DNA of 35,080 bases from the NCBI GenBank assembly GCA_020161835.1, contig JAIUNL010000012.1:1-35080 (forward strand), written 5' to 3'. The position numbers and the translations under genes were made by a program. Position 1 is the stretch's first letter, and every line of letters starts with the position of its first letter. Shown piece after piece: positions 23,370-31,560 of this stretch. This stretch comes from Bacteroidota bacterium. Lineage in GTDB: Bacteria; Bacteroidota; JABWAT01. The notes beneath the pieces were generated by a model that worked only from the letters and a program-made list of their open reading frames with translations, did not search any database and was not told where the DNA came from.

Positions 23370-25922
23370 ATGAAATTTACTCATTTCCTCCTTCTTCTTT
23401 TCACATTTTCCGGGAGTGTTTTTTCACAACCTGCCGGCCCTGAGTATAAAAAAGTTGGGATTCTTTCAAATGGCCGGATTTCCACAGTCTTCAACAATAC
23501 TGGTGTAATTGGTCAGCCAGAAAATTGGGGACCAAGATTCTCATGGGGTCACCCAAATAATGGTTATGCGGGCAATCTTTCGATCATTGTTTCAGGAACT
23601 CTTCCCCTTCCAAAAACAACTGATTTTACGAATCCGGTTATTAAATCCCTGATTGAATCCAATAACGACTCCATTTTCCATTTTACTGTTATTTCTGATG
23701 TAGCCAGGCCACATTTTGAACCGTACTGGGACCAGGAATTCTGGAGCTTCCTGCCAAAGCCGGGATATGCAAAACTGGAACAACGATTTCCCGCACTTTC
23801 CACCAACTTAGATTCGTGGCCTTCCGGTTGGACAGACTTCCCCTGGTACAAGTCATCATTGAAAAATCAGTTCAATGAAACTTTTTTTGTCGTTTCTGAT
23901 GAACGGAAAAATAAATTTAACCTGTCTCCCTTCAATTACAGTCCATCTCAACAAAATTCAGATTTGAAAGGCCTCGGGCTTGAAGTTAAAACCTGGTATT
24001 TGCTCGCTTCCCCTGAAGGATCTAAAACTCAACCCCATCAGAATGTGTTGTTTACCGTTCATGAAGTGAAAAATAACTCGGATGCAGAAATTAAAAACTT
24101 TGCCTTGTCCTGGCTGATCGGTGCATACATCGGACTGACAGGATCAGACGATTCTCCCTCAGAATATGACGATGACGCCTATGGGTATGATCAGGAAAAT
24201 GGAATTTTTTATACCTGGGATTTTCAGGAGGAGCCAAAAAGAAATTCAGATTGGTTTGGAACTGATTTTGGATACTTAGGTTTCAAATTAATCAGTTCAC
24301 CTGACAACAAAAACTGGCAATCGGTTTCAGAAATCATCCCAAGCAGTGCTATTTCACTGATAAACGATGAAAGCTTGTTCCGTCAACTTCGTGAAAATAT
24401 TCCTCCTGTTGAAAATCCGGTTTCTGGACAGGATAGTGACGGACTTGCTACTTCGGGAGAGATTTCATTGAAGCCCGGTGAAACTGCCAGATACGTAACA
24501 GTTGCTGGTTTTGGGCGAAACAAAACAGATATGACTCGAAATCTTATCAATGCAAAATTGGGATGGGATTCGGGGTTTTCTGAAACCGGTGAATTTGTTT
24601 CCATTTCCAAACCAGGTCAGTTAGTTAACCGGTCAGGACAGAAATTAACCATTCAATCCAAACTGGATGCCGTTCAATCTTATTCGTTTCAGGTCATCAA
24701 TAAAGAGGTTTCATTTTCTATTGAACAGACCTTTGACCTGTCAGCAAAAACGGTAGTTGACCTTGACTTTTCAATCCTTCCTGCAGGTGACTACCTGATT
24801 AAACTTACACCGGTATCAGGTGACGGTCCATATGATCAGATTTCAATTTCAATTCAGGATTCCTGGATCTCCTATCCGGTTGGCAGTTCTGAGGTTAATT
24901 TCAACAACATTGAAGTGCTTGCAAATCCTGATCTGATTAAACTTTCAGACCACTTTCAATTCCGCTTAAAATGGAATGGAACTGGCAAAGGAGCGTTTTG
25001 GGGAACCGTTTCTGCCGATCTTCTGGATGAAAATGGTTTACTGCTGAAAGAAAATGTCCCAAATGTACAAAGTATTAACGGGTTTCAAACCCTGGGCAGT
25101 GAGGGGTATTCTCTCAGAATCAATAATTTGTTAAGAATTGATACACCAAAATCCCTCAACTTTAAAGTATTTCCTGATTCATTAACCGTTCGCACAGACC
25201 GGTTTCGGTATCAGTTAAGCGGAGGCAACCGGACAAGAACGGAGGGGGATTCACTCATTGCGTTTCATTTAGTTCAGGGAGCGGGTCAGTCTGTTGCCTG
25301 GCCGTTTGGCGGGGTTAAGACGGCAATTACAACGTTTAAACTTCTGGATCCGGTAACCAGAACCTCAATTCCGTTTATTTTTGGTGACCGGAATAAAAAC
25401 GGCGAACTCAATGAAGATGAGTACATGATTTTATTATATGTTGACCAGGATGTCGTTTCAGTTTCAGATTCCATTCACTGGGGAATTGATTCAACCCATT
25501 ACCGTTTTGCAAACTATGTATATTTTACAAACAAAAATTTTGGAAATGGCGGGACAGTAGACTCTGCCAAAGTTGATTTTCTGAGAGTACCAAGAAATCC
25601 AATGCTCATTTCTGTTTCCGGTAAAAACTTCGAGCAAAAACCAGTCACGTTTAAAGTGTTTTATCCTTACCCAAATCCGTTCAATCCGGAAACTCAGATT
25701 CAATTCACTCCGGCGTCACTTACCGAACCTGTTGTTTTAAAAGTTTACTCCATCCTCGGACAACAGATTTATACGGATACTATGTTGCCAAATACCAGTT
25801 CACCCCTGTTTACCTGGAACGGCCGTCACCAGAATGGTTCAATAGCAGCAACGGGATTGTATTTATTTGAAGTGACTCAGGGATCAAACCGGGCAGTGAA
25901 AAAAGGAATTTTGCTGAAATAG
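23370..25922 (+). CDS. T9SS-exported protein of unknown function
   Basis: The ATG at 23370, with GGAG five bases upstream, gives 850 residues; a TTG at 23337 would only add a leader before the signal peptide (KFTHFLLLLFTFSGSVFSQ). I do not recognise a domain in the main part (about 20-760). It is rich in beta-strand-like segments, aromatic residues and short acidic loops, including DRNKNGELNEDE (near 690), which resembles a calcium-binding loop. The last ~85 residues are a T9SS sorting domain: YPYPNPFNPETQIQF, then VYSILGQQIYT, GLYLFEVTQG and a KKGILLK end. The protein should be exported through the outer membrane. It diverges from the GH2 gene, so shared control is possible. Confidence 0.8.
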   Translation: MKFTHFLLLLFTFSGSVFSQPAGPEYKKVGILSNGRISTVFNNTGVIGQPENWGPRFSWGHPNNGYAGNLSIIVSGTLPLPKTTDFTNPVIKSLIESNNDSIFHFTVISDVARPHFEPYWDQEFWSFLPKPGYAKLEQRFPALSTNLDSWPSGWTDFPWYKSSLKNQFNETFFVVSDERKNKFNLSPFNYSPSQQNSDLKGLGLEVKTWYLLASPEGSKTQPHQNVLFTVHEVKNNSDAEIKNFALSWLIGAYIGLTGSDDSPSEYDDDAYGYDQENGIFYTWDFQEEPKRNSDWFGTDFGYLGFKLISSPDNKNWQSVSEIIPSSAISLINDESLFRQLRENIPPVENPVSGQDSDGLATSGEISLKPGETARYVTVAGFGRNKTDMTRNLINAKLGWDSGFSETGEFVSISKPGQLVNRSGQKLTIQSKLDAVQSYSFQVINKEVSFSIEQTFDLSAKTVVDLDFSILPAGDYLIKLTPVSGDGPYDQISISIQDSWISYPVGSSEVNFNNIEVLANPDLIKLSDHFQFRLKWNGTGKGAFWGTVSADLLDENGLLLKENVPNVQSINGFQTLGSEGYSLRINNLLRIDTPKSLNFKVFPDSLTVRTDRFRYQLSGGNRTRTEGDSLIAFHLVQGAGQSVAWPFGGVKTAITTFKLLDPVTRTSIPFIFGDRNKNGELNEDEYMILLYVDQDVVSVSDSIHWGIDSTHYRFANYVYFTNKNFGNGGTVDSAKVDFLRVPRNPMLISVSGKNFEQKPVTFKVFYPYPNPFNPETQIQFTPASLTEPVVLKVYSILGQQIYTDTMLPNTSSPLFTWNGRHQNGSIAATGLYLFEVTQGSNRAVKKGILLK

Positions 25923-26132
25923 AGGGGAGTAATGGTCAATTGTCAGAATCAGGATTTTCAGGATTGGAGGATTTTCGGGATGGGAATTTCAAATCCTGAT
26001 ATTTCTGCTTTTTCCATTGCATGAATGGATTTGATCCTGCTCATCCCATAATCCTGTATATCCTGATTCTGACAGGGGATTGATTGATTTTTTATTGGCA
26101 TCTGCTTTTCCGTTGGTTGCCATCCTTGAACC
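25923..26132. repeat. Intergenic inverted pair of ATCCTG arrays
   Basis: GTCAGAATCAGGAT (25942-25955) faces ATCCTGATTCTGAC (26060-26073), a perfect 14-base inverted repeat. Each arm continues inward as a degenerate array with period about 9: AGGATTTTC-type units on the left, ATCCTGTAT-type units on the right. The short open frames here are not credible genes. The gap of 517 bases (25923-26439) also holds a REP-like hairpin, a G tract and a promoter. Confidence 0.7.
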
Positions 26133-26156
26133 GTAAGGGCGAAACATCTTTCGCCC
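26133..26156. repeat. REP-like hairpin GGGCGAAA/TTTCGCCC
   Basis: GTAA precedes GGGCGAAA (26137-26144), which pairs perfectly with TTTCGCCC (26149-26156) around CATC. It resembles the two GTAG hairpins at 31137 and 31187. Confidence 0.65.
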
Positions 26157-26350
26157 CAACTACCACCCGTCTTCCACCTCACTTCCACAACGAAAGACTG
26201 ACGATGGAGCTTTATACAAAGAACACAATAACCAAATCGAAAAAGTGGAAGAGACCCAACGTTGTTTACCCTGTACAACTTACAGCGGACCCAAGTGGAA
26301 AATATCACAAATTCAGCCCAACGGTGTTAATGAATGTCAATATATGTAAT

Positions 26351-26360
26351 GGGGGGGGGG
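26351..26360. repeat. Homopolymer tract of ten G
   Basis: Ten consecutive G end seven bases upstream of the TTG element of the promoter at 26368. Such tracts can change length by slippage; phase variation of the next gene is possible. Confidence 0.85.
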
Positions 26361-26367
26361 TATGGTA

Positions 26368-26398
26368 TTGCAATTGGTGAAATATTCTGATAGTTTTG
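26368..26398 (+). promoter_or_regulatory. Bacteroidota-type promoter for the propeller-like lipoprotein
   Basis: TTG (26368-26370) is followed after 20 bases by TAGTTTTG (26391-26398), a full match to TTG-N20-TAnnTTTG and the same -7 octamer as the HAD promoter. Transcription would start about 35 bases before the ATG at 26440. Confidence 0.6.
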
Positions 26399-26439
26399 TT
26401 AAGTAAAAATTAAGACAATACCCAATCCCGAAAATTCCC

Positions 26440-27567
26440 ATGAAAATTAAATTTATTCTCACTTTATTCCTTCCCATACTGTTATTTACCGGAATTTCCT
26501 GCAATTCACCTACCGAACCCAAAGATACCCCAGGACCTGATACGACGAGTCACAATTTTGTGTGGCGGGTTGATACGATCGGAACCTACCTCAGTCTGGT
26601 GCGTGATGTCGCCATTGTGGATGGAAACAACATTTGGGCTGTAGGCGAATTTTATAAAAAGCATTCAACGTTCGATTCAACCACGAAGGATCAATACAAT
26701 GCTGCCCATTGGAATGGGGTTAGGTGGGAGTTGAAAAGGCTCCCTTTCGATTTTGGTACTTATTCGGAACCTTTTCCATTCGAAATTAATGCCGTTTTTG
26801 TTTTAAACAATTCGACTGTTTGGGGGGCAAGTGGCGCAACTCCAATTCGATTAGGAAATGAAAAATGGCAGGCTTATAGTATGGCCGGGATTTCGAATAA
26901 TATTATAATAAAAATTTGGGGATTGGACGATACTCATATTTGGTTTGTTGGTAATAACGGTACAATTCTATTTTTCAACGGCACCACATTTACCAGAATT
27001 CCCTATGACGAGTCGGTGGATTTTATAGATGTCTGGGGAGATGAGACTGGGGTTGTGAGAGCAGTGGCAAACAATTTAAATACACCGAGTCCCGGAAACA
27101 GATCGGATATTGTTGAACTGACAACTACCGGAGTAAAAGTTCTCTGGTCAATCAACTTTCCTGACCGTACCAAGCCGGATCAACCTGACTATGTCTATTC
27201 GATCTGGTGGGATAAAACAGATGGGTTTTGGGTTGGAGCTGATGACGGAATTTTCCGGTTTCAGGGTGGTTCATCCAGAAAAGTATTCAGTTCACACGAG
27301 TACAACAATGGCATTGCCATTGAATTGTTCAGAATCAAAGGGAACAGTGAAAACGATTGGTTTGCCTTTGGAAATACCGGCCAAATTGCACACTACAACG
27401 GAAAATCCTTATGGCTTTACAGAGAAACAATGCAAACAGAACCATACGGTGAGTTCATGTCCTTACATGTAAAAGGAAATGTGGTTTGTGCCGGCGGTGA
27501 GCGGTTAGGGCGTTCATTTCCTGATGAGCAAAACGTTGGAATTGTTGCTATTGGCAGAAGATATTAA
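26440..27567 (+). CDS. Lipoprotein with beta-propeller-like repeats
   Basis: The 375-residue protein has a lipoprotein signal (GISC, cysteine 21) followed by a flexible NSPTEPKDTPGPD linker, which suggests surface or periplasmic display. The rest has repeated strands of the form xxIWAVG, STVWGAS, THIWFVGNNGTILFFNGTTF, DGFWVGADDGIFRF and NDWFAFGNTGQIAHYNG. This pattern (W-aromatic-G followed by G-x-I-x-x-[YF]-[ND]-G) is typical of a beta-propeller of YCF48-like type. No catalytic residues can be named; binding or scaffold roles are usual for such folds. No ribosome-binding site is seen. Confidence 0.75.
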   Translation: MKIKFILTLFLPILLFTGISCNSPTEPKDTPGPDTTSHNFVWRVDTIGTYLSLVRDVAIVDGNNIWAVGEFYKKHSTFDSTTKDQYNAAHWNGVRWELKRLPFDFGTYSEPFPFEINAVFVLNNSTVWGASGATPIRLGNEKWQAYSMAGISNNIIIKIWGLDDTHIWFVGNNGTILFFNGTTFTRIPYDESVDFIDVWGDETGVVRAVANNLNTPSPGNRSDIVELTTTGVKVLWSINFPDRTKPDQPDYVYSIWWDKTDGFWVGADDGIFRFQGGSSRKVFSSHEYNNGIAIELFRIKGNSENDWFAFGNTGQIAHYNGKSLWLYRETMQTEPYGEFMSLHVKGNVVCAGGERLGRSFPDEQNVGIVAIGRRY

Positions 27568-27571
27568 AAAC

Positions 27572-27599
27572 CCCTGCTGCATACTGGGATGCAGCAGGG
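27572..27599. terminator. Strong hairpin after the propeller-like lipoprotein
   Basis: CCCTGCTGCAT (27572-27582) pairs perfectly with ATGCAGCAGGG (27589-27599) around ACTGGG, five bases after the stop. No T run follows on the plus strand, so it is either a weak terminator or a stabiliser of the mRNA end. Confidence 0.55.
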
Positions 27600-27694
27600 T
27601 CAATTACAGATCAAACCGCATTGTGCCCTGAGAAAGCTAGCGGGATGGTCTGGTTGATTATTTCTCCCAGGGATTCATACATAGGAGAAAAACC

Positions 27695-30600
27695 ATGTTA
27701 AATATACGAATATTGACAATTGGATTCATAATAAGTTTACTGAGCATGTTTTCAATTGTTAATGCACAATCTGTTAACCGTACAGTCACACCGGTTTCAA
27801 ATTATGGGAGCGGAGTTGAAAAGGACATGAAAAAGGGAAAATGGGTCAGTGATACCTTGTACTGGGGAAACCAACCAGTTTCTGAAATAGGAAATTGGAA
27901 AACTTCAGATTCAACCAAAGAAGTAGCTCGCAGTGTAATATATTTCAAATTAGATGAAATTCCAGACTACTCAGTGATTAAATCGGTCAAATTAACCTAT
28001 TGGGGGTATCAAAGTGCACAAAAAACAAATATTGTTACACTTGATAAATATGATGGGTATGGCTTTACCTACAAAGATTGGTATACTAAAATCAAATCGG
28101 GCACAAAAACTGTTAAATCAGATACACCAAATGGAACAACGACATCTATTGTTTCAAATCAAATCGGGGAAGTGCTATTTGATCAGGTCAAACAGGCCTT
28201 TGCTAAAACCAATATTTTAGACCGCTGGGTCGCTTATGGTATTACTCTGAATAATGATGAAGACAGCCTTAATCGACACACCAATTTTTCAGTAGCACTT
28301 GAAGTGACTTATGAACCCCATTACCATGTCATAATTAAAAATTCATTTAATAAAGGGAAAGTTTATATTGATGATTATTCCGGGACAGGATATGTGGGTT
28401 ACAGTTCGGGCATTGAAAAGGATTATATTGCTCAAAAATCAATTTCAGTAAAGGCAAATAACGACACAACTTTTGGAGGTGTTTCCTACGTTTTCAGCAG
28501 TTGGACCAATTCTGCGGGGGTTGTTTATAATAGCCGTATTTTTCCACTAACAGTGAACAAAAGTGAAACATGGACCGCCAATTTCGACCAAAGGGTTTCT
28601 GTTACTTTTAAAAACGAATATAATAGTCAAAACCTGACAGGTACAAAACTTATTGTCAATTCTGTTGACACCGTAAATTCAGGTGAGTCCAGACCACTAA
28701 TTAAAGATTCAAATGATTCAGTTAAAACAAACAATGAGACATGGAATTCCGGCTCAATTAAGCAAAACAACTGGAATGATGTAAAAACAAGTTATAGGTT
28801 AAAAAAGACGTTTGTAGCAAATACAAACAACACACAACAAATTGCCAAATACAAAGAAATAAACCCGGCTACAGTTACTCTCTCATTGGATGGCATTTCG
28901 GTTACCGGTTCTGTTGAAGTTAAAGACCCCTGGTTAGTTGAAGCAAATGGTACCCAACCCGCAAACTGGAAACCTTACAACACTGGTTTCACACCAGCCA
29001 CCATGCCAAATGGTGGGGTATTTTTAGGTGAAGGTGGCACTGATATAAATAATCCAATTTACCCTTTTTACTCAACCCGCATAACTTATTCCCAAACCAC
29101 TCTTTCCGGAACGGATGCCTGGTTTAAGAACTGGTCGGGCCCTGCCGGAAGTGTTGCTTCACCCACTTCTCTTGAAACTGCAGTTATTTTTAAAAATGCA
29201 AACGATGTGATCAAAGCCAATTACAAAGGCCACCTCCGTACGGGTGCACCTGAACTTGGCGACCCAATCAATCAGAGACGATTGGTTTATGACGGCTATT
29301 ATCAGTTGATGGTGTATGAATCCATGGGAGAAATCTGGGCAACATGGTATAATGGTACAACCTGGAGAGCAGAAGTTCGGTTAAGTAACGGTAACGGAAA
29401 TGCAAAAAATGTAAGTCTTAGCAATATCTATAACAGTTACTACGATAATCGTGCAGTTGCAACCTGGATTGAAGGCGGCAATGTCATTGTTCAACCACTG
29501 GAATGGAGCAATACGTTCACTGAACTCCGGTTGACCTGGAATGATACTCCCGGTTCACCTTCCCGTGATTTTACCACATTGGCTGTTGCCGGTGCGCCAA
29601 GATCAGATAGCCGCCCGGTTTCTAACCTGACCATGGCAGCAAATGGTGATATTCAGATCTGGTATGCATTTGAAAAAAACAATAGCGGCATTACTTCCGG
29701 TCTTGTGGATCTTGTGAACTCGACCGGTAATTATTCCTTTAGCACTGCAACTTTTCATTCTTTTGGTTTTTTAGGCTACTCAACGCAGGTTTCAACCCAT
29801 ACATCAGATCAGTATCCTGTTCTGATCAACCAACCTGCTGCCTTTGGATATCCAGAGAAAAAAGCCATTTATTTTCTTGCCGGCGGTTATGCTTCGGGAA
29901 GGAGAATAGCGGAATATAACCGTAGCACTGATGCAACAACTGTATTTCCCGTCAATAATAATGAATATACCTTTTCAAGTCTTGCTGGTGGTGTAAACCC
30001 AACCAGTGCAAATTATGTTATCACGGCAACTGCATTGATTAATTCTGTGAACAGTACTGAAATCTACACAAAAAGTACTTACATGACCGGATTGCCAACG
30101 CTGAATAAGATTTACACCAATGCCTCAAAACCGGCAATCATGGTACAGAATACTTCTGCCTTTGGGTCACCGGTTTATGAAGTCAATTTCCAACAGGGAA
30201 CCAACTGGTATAAAGCAACCGGAGGTGCAAGTTTGACCCTGATCGGATCAAATACTTCAGGTATTTTCGCCCGTGAGCAGGTTGGCGCCAATGATCGGAA
30301 ATCTGTGTTTGTTAAAACAAATGCCTCGCCAGCTTCTTTGGTCTTATATTCCGGTTCCGGTGTACTCAACAAAGGCGAATCGGTTCTTTATGCAGACGTC
30401 CGTTCTGTCAGAAATTACACTACTCTGAACGGTCAGTCCAAAACGGTCATTCTTGATTTTGCCGGTGCTTTGGTTGAACCTGTTGACTCTCTCGAAAACG
30501 GTTCCTCGATCTGTGCGGTAAAACTGGTTTCACCTGATCAGAATACCATCATCGTCCGTCAGCCGGATTCGATCAAAACGGCGCTGGCCATTGATCTGAT

Positions 30601-31072
30601 CAGAAATGGTGTTTCGGTACGGTCATATTCTGCTTCTTTGTGGGATGAACTCAGCATCAACAGCTTCGAAGACGTTCAGGATGGTGATGTGCTGGTGTTC
30701 AGACTGGGATTCCCGGTTGCTTCTTCCTGGGGTTATGAAATTTATGATTTCAACGGAACCAGTCTGAGCAAACCAGATGAAGAAACTGCAGATGCCGTCA
30801 AGCTGAAAAAACTCGAGAATGGCGTTGCTGTCTATCCGAATCCGTTCAATCCGAACACCAGCATTTCAGTTTCCCTTGAGACACCCGCAAGTGTTAAGGT
30901 GATGGTGTTCAATATTCTGGGGCAACTGGTTTCCGATTTTGGGAAAGCAGATCTGGGTGCAGGGGTTCACAATTATGCATTTGACGGGAAAACCCTGGCC
31001 TCAGGAACGTATTTCTACCGGGTAGAGATCGGTGAAAAGGTCAAAACCGGTAAATTACAATTGCTGAAATGA
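27695..31072 (+). CDS. Large T9SS-exported protein of unknown function
   Basis: The 1125-residue product starts at an ATG with AGGAG seven bases upstream and has a signal peptide (LTIGFIISLLSMFSIVNAQ). Residues about 30-210 look like a DNRLRE/propeptide-type domain (ARSVIYFKLDEIPDYSVIKSVKLTYWGY). The region about 210-400 has beta repeats of the VTFKNEYNSQNLTGTKLIVNS kind. The middle (about 530-900) contains ATWYNGTTW and ATWIEGGNVIVQPLEW strands of a possible propeller. The C-terminus is a T9SS sorting domain: VYPNPFNPNTSISV, VFNILGQLV, GTYFYRVEIG and KTGKLQLLK. The first ~1.2 kb is visibly richer in A and T than the rest. The protein should be surface-bound or released; no enzyme motif is seen. 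Confidence 0.82.
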   Translation: MLNIRILTIGFIISLLSMFSIVNAQSVNRTVTPVSNYGSGVEKDMKKGKWVSDTLYWGNQPVSEIGNWKTSDSTKEVARSVIYFKLDEIPDYSVIKSVKLTYWGYQSAQKTNIVTLDKYDGYGFTYKDWYTKIKSGTKTVKSDTPNGTTTSIVSNQIGEVLFDQVKQAFAKTNILDRWVAYGITLNNDEDSLNRHTNFSVALEVTYEPHYHVIIKNSFNKGKVYIDDYSGTGYVGYSSGIEKDYIAQKSISVKANNDTTFGGVSYVFSSWTNSAGVVYNSRIFPLTVNKSETWTANFDQRVSVTFKNEYNSQNLTGTKLIVNSVDTVNSGESRPLIKDSNDSVKTNNETWNSGSIKQNNWNDVKTSYRLKKTFVANTNNTQQIAKYKEINPATVTLSLDGISVTGSVEVKDPWLVEANGTQPANWKPYNTGFTPATMPNGGVFLGEGGTDINNPIYPFYSTRITYSQTTLSGTDAWFKNWSGPAGSVASPTSLETAVIFKNANDVIKANYKGHLRTGAPELGDPINQRRLVYDGYYQLMVYESMGEIWATWYNGTTWRAEVRLSNGNGNAKNVSLSNIYNSYYDNRAVATWIEGGNVIVQPLEWSNTFTELRLTWNDTPGSPSRDFTTLAVAGAPRSDSRPVSNLTMAANGDIQIWYAFEKNNSGITSGLVDLVNSTGNYSFSTATFHSFGFLGYSTQVSTHTSDQYPVLINQPAAFGYPEKKAIYFLAGGYASGRRIAEYNRSTDATTVFPVNNNEYTFSSLAGGVNPTSANYVITATALINSVNSTEIYTKSTYMTGLPTLNKIYTNASKPAIMVQNTSAFGSPVYEVNFQQGTNWYKATGGASLTLIGSNTSGIFAREQVGANDRKSVFVKTNASPASLVLYSGSGVLNKGESVLYADVRSVRNYTTLNGQSKTVILDFAGALVEPVDSLENGSSICAVKLVSPDQNTIIVRQPDSIKTALAIDLIRNGVSVRSYSASLWDELSINSFEDVQDGDVLVFRLGFPVASSWGYEIYDFNGTSLSKPDEETADAVKLKKLENGVAVYPNPFNPNTSISVSLETPASVKVMVFNILGQLVSDFGKADLGAGVHNYAFDGKTLASGTYFYRVEIGEKVKTGKLQLLK

Positions 31073-31079
31073 GGATTCT

Positions 31080-31115
31080 ACCGCCGAGGCGCAGGGAACG
31101 CTGAGCGGAGGGAAT
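31080..31115. repeat. Period-9 repeat, ACCGCAGAG type
   Basis: Four 9-base units (ACCGCCGAG, GCGCAGGGA, ACGCTGAGC, GGAGGGAAT) start eight bases after the preceding stop. It is a GC-richer relative of the ACCACAGAA arrays at 16673 and 31234. Confidence 0.55.
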
Positions 31116-31136
31116 TCTTTTAAAAATTGGATTTTT

Positions 31137-31165
31137 GTAGAGACGTCCCACTGGGGCGTCTCTGC
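31137..31165. repeat. REP-like GTAG hairpin 1
   Basis: GTAGAGACGTCCC (31137-31149) pairs with GGGGCGTCTCTGC (31153-31165) over 13 positions including two G-T pairs, with loop ACT. It is preceded by AAATTGGATTTTT, nearly the same as the lead of hairpin 2. Confidence 0.75.
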
Positions 31166-31186
31166 ATTTTATGAAATTCGATTTTT

Positions 31187-31214
31187 GTAGGGGCGACCGG
31201 CTGGTCGCCCTTTT
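31187..31214. repeat. REP-like GTAG hairpin 2
   Basis: GTAG precedes GGGCGACC (31191-31198), which pairs perfectly with GGTCGCCC (31203-31210) around GGCT and is followed by TTTT. The lead AAATTCGATTTTTGTAG repeats that of hairpin 1, so the two form a tandem pair with different stems. Confidence 0.75.
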
Positions 31215-31233
31215 GTATTCAACAACCTTTTCT

Positions 31234-31260
31234 ACCACAGAAAACACAGAATAAACGGAA
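31234..31260. repeat. Period-9 repeat, ACCACAGAA type
   Basis: ACCACAGAA, AACACAGAA and TAAACGGAA follow in register. An inverted relative (TTCTGTTTT, TTCTGTACT, TTCTGCGGT) lies at 31392-31418. Confidence 0.7.
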
Positions 31261-31283
31261 AAAAGAATTGGAATTTCATTTAC

Positions 31284-31361
31284 CATCCCGAAAGTGTTTC
31301 CAAGTTTCACCGGATCCGCGGTTCGGAACCGAACCTTGGACGGGATCTTCGCTTCGCTCGA
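31284..31361. repeat. Nested hairpin element with conserved ends
   Basis: ATCCCG (31285-31290) faces CGGGAT (31341-31346). Inside, CCAAG (31300) faces CTTGG (31335), and GGTTCGG (31320-31326) faces CCGAACC (31329-31335). The ends match the simpler hairpin at 19079-19114. Confidence 0.6.
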
Positions 31362-31391
31362 TTTACCCTTTTACCTTAGACTTTCTCACTT

Positions 31392-31418
31392 TTCTGTTTT
31401 TTCTGTACTTTCTGCGGT
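31392..31418. repeat. Inverted period-9 repeat
   Basis: TTCTGTTTT, TTCTGTACT and TTCTGCGGT are the reverse-strand form of the ACAGAA arrays. Together with 31234-31260 they bracket a nested hairpin element. Confidence 0.65.
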
Positions 31419-31458
31419 TAAAAATCTCCCGTGTTATTTTGTATTTAACAGCCTTTCT

Positions 31459-31486
31459 CGTACCACGTAAAACGTACAAAACACCA
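31459..31486. repeat. Heptamer repeat CGTACCA
   Basis: CGTACCA, CGTAAAA and CGTACAA follow in register, with AACACCA as a weak fourth unit. CGTACCA reversed is TGGTACG, the unit seen in the array at 6457. Confidence 0.55.
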
Positions 31487-31489
31487 ACT

Positions 31490-31527
31490 AAAGATGGGCA
31501 CTTCGACTCCGCTCAGTGTCCATCTTT
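31490..31527. repeat. Hairpin with conserved CACTTCGACTCCGCTCAGTG core (copy 3)
   Basis: AAAGATGG (31490-31497) pairs with CCATCTTT (31520-31527); the inner CACT/AGTG stem and loop are identical to copy 1 at 18900. The outer stem sequence is different again but still fully paired. Confidence 0.85.
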
Positions 31528-31560
31528 TTCCCCCTTTTCAAAAAAATAATTCACCTACTC

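Noticed and set aside
26084..26380. Possible 98-residue gene in the gap before the propeller-like lipoprotein
   Set aside because: It spans a REP-like hairpin and the G tract, shows no domain or ribosome site, and looks non-coding.
27627..27672. Leader structure (CCCTG-AGAAA with TTTCT-CC-CAGGG) before the 1125-residue protein gene, considered as a riboswitch
   Set aside because: A single bulged 10-pair stem with a 24-base loop matches no riboswitch class known to me and may be chance.
31268..31549. Possible 93-residue gene upstream of blaI
   Set aside because: It is built from repeat elements and encodes a low-complexity F/L-rich product with no family resemblance.
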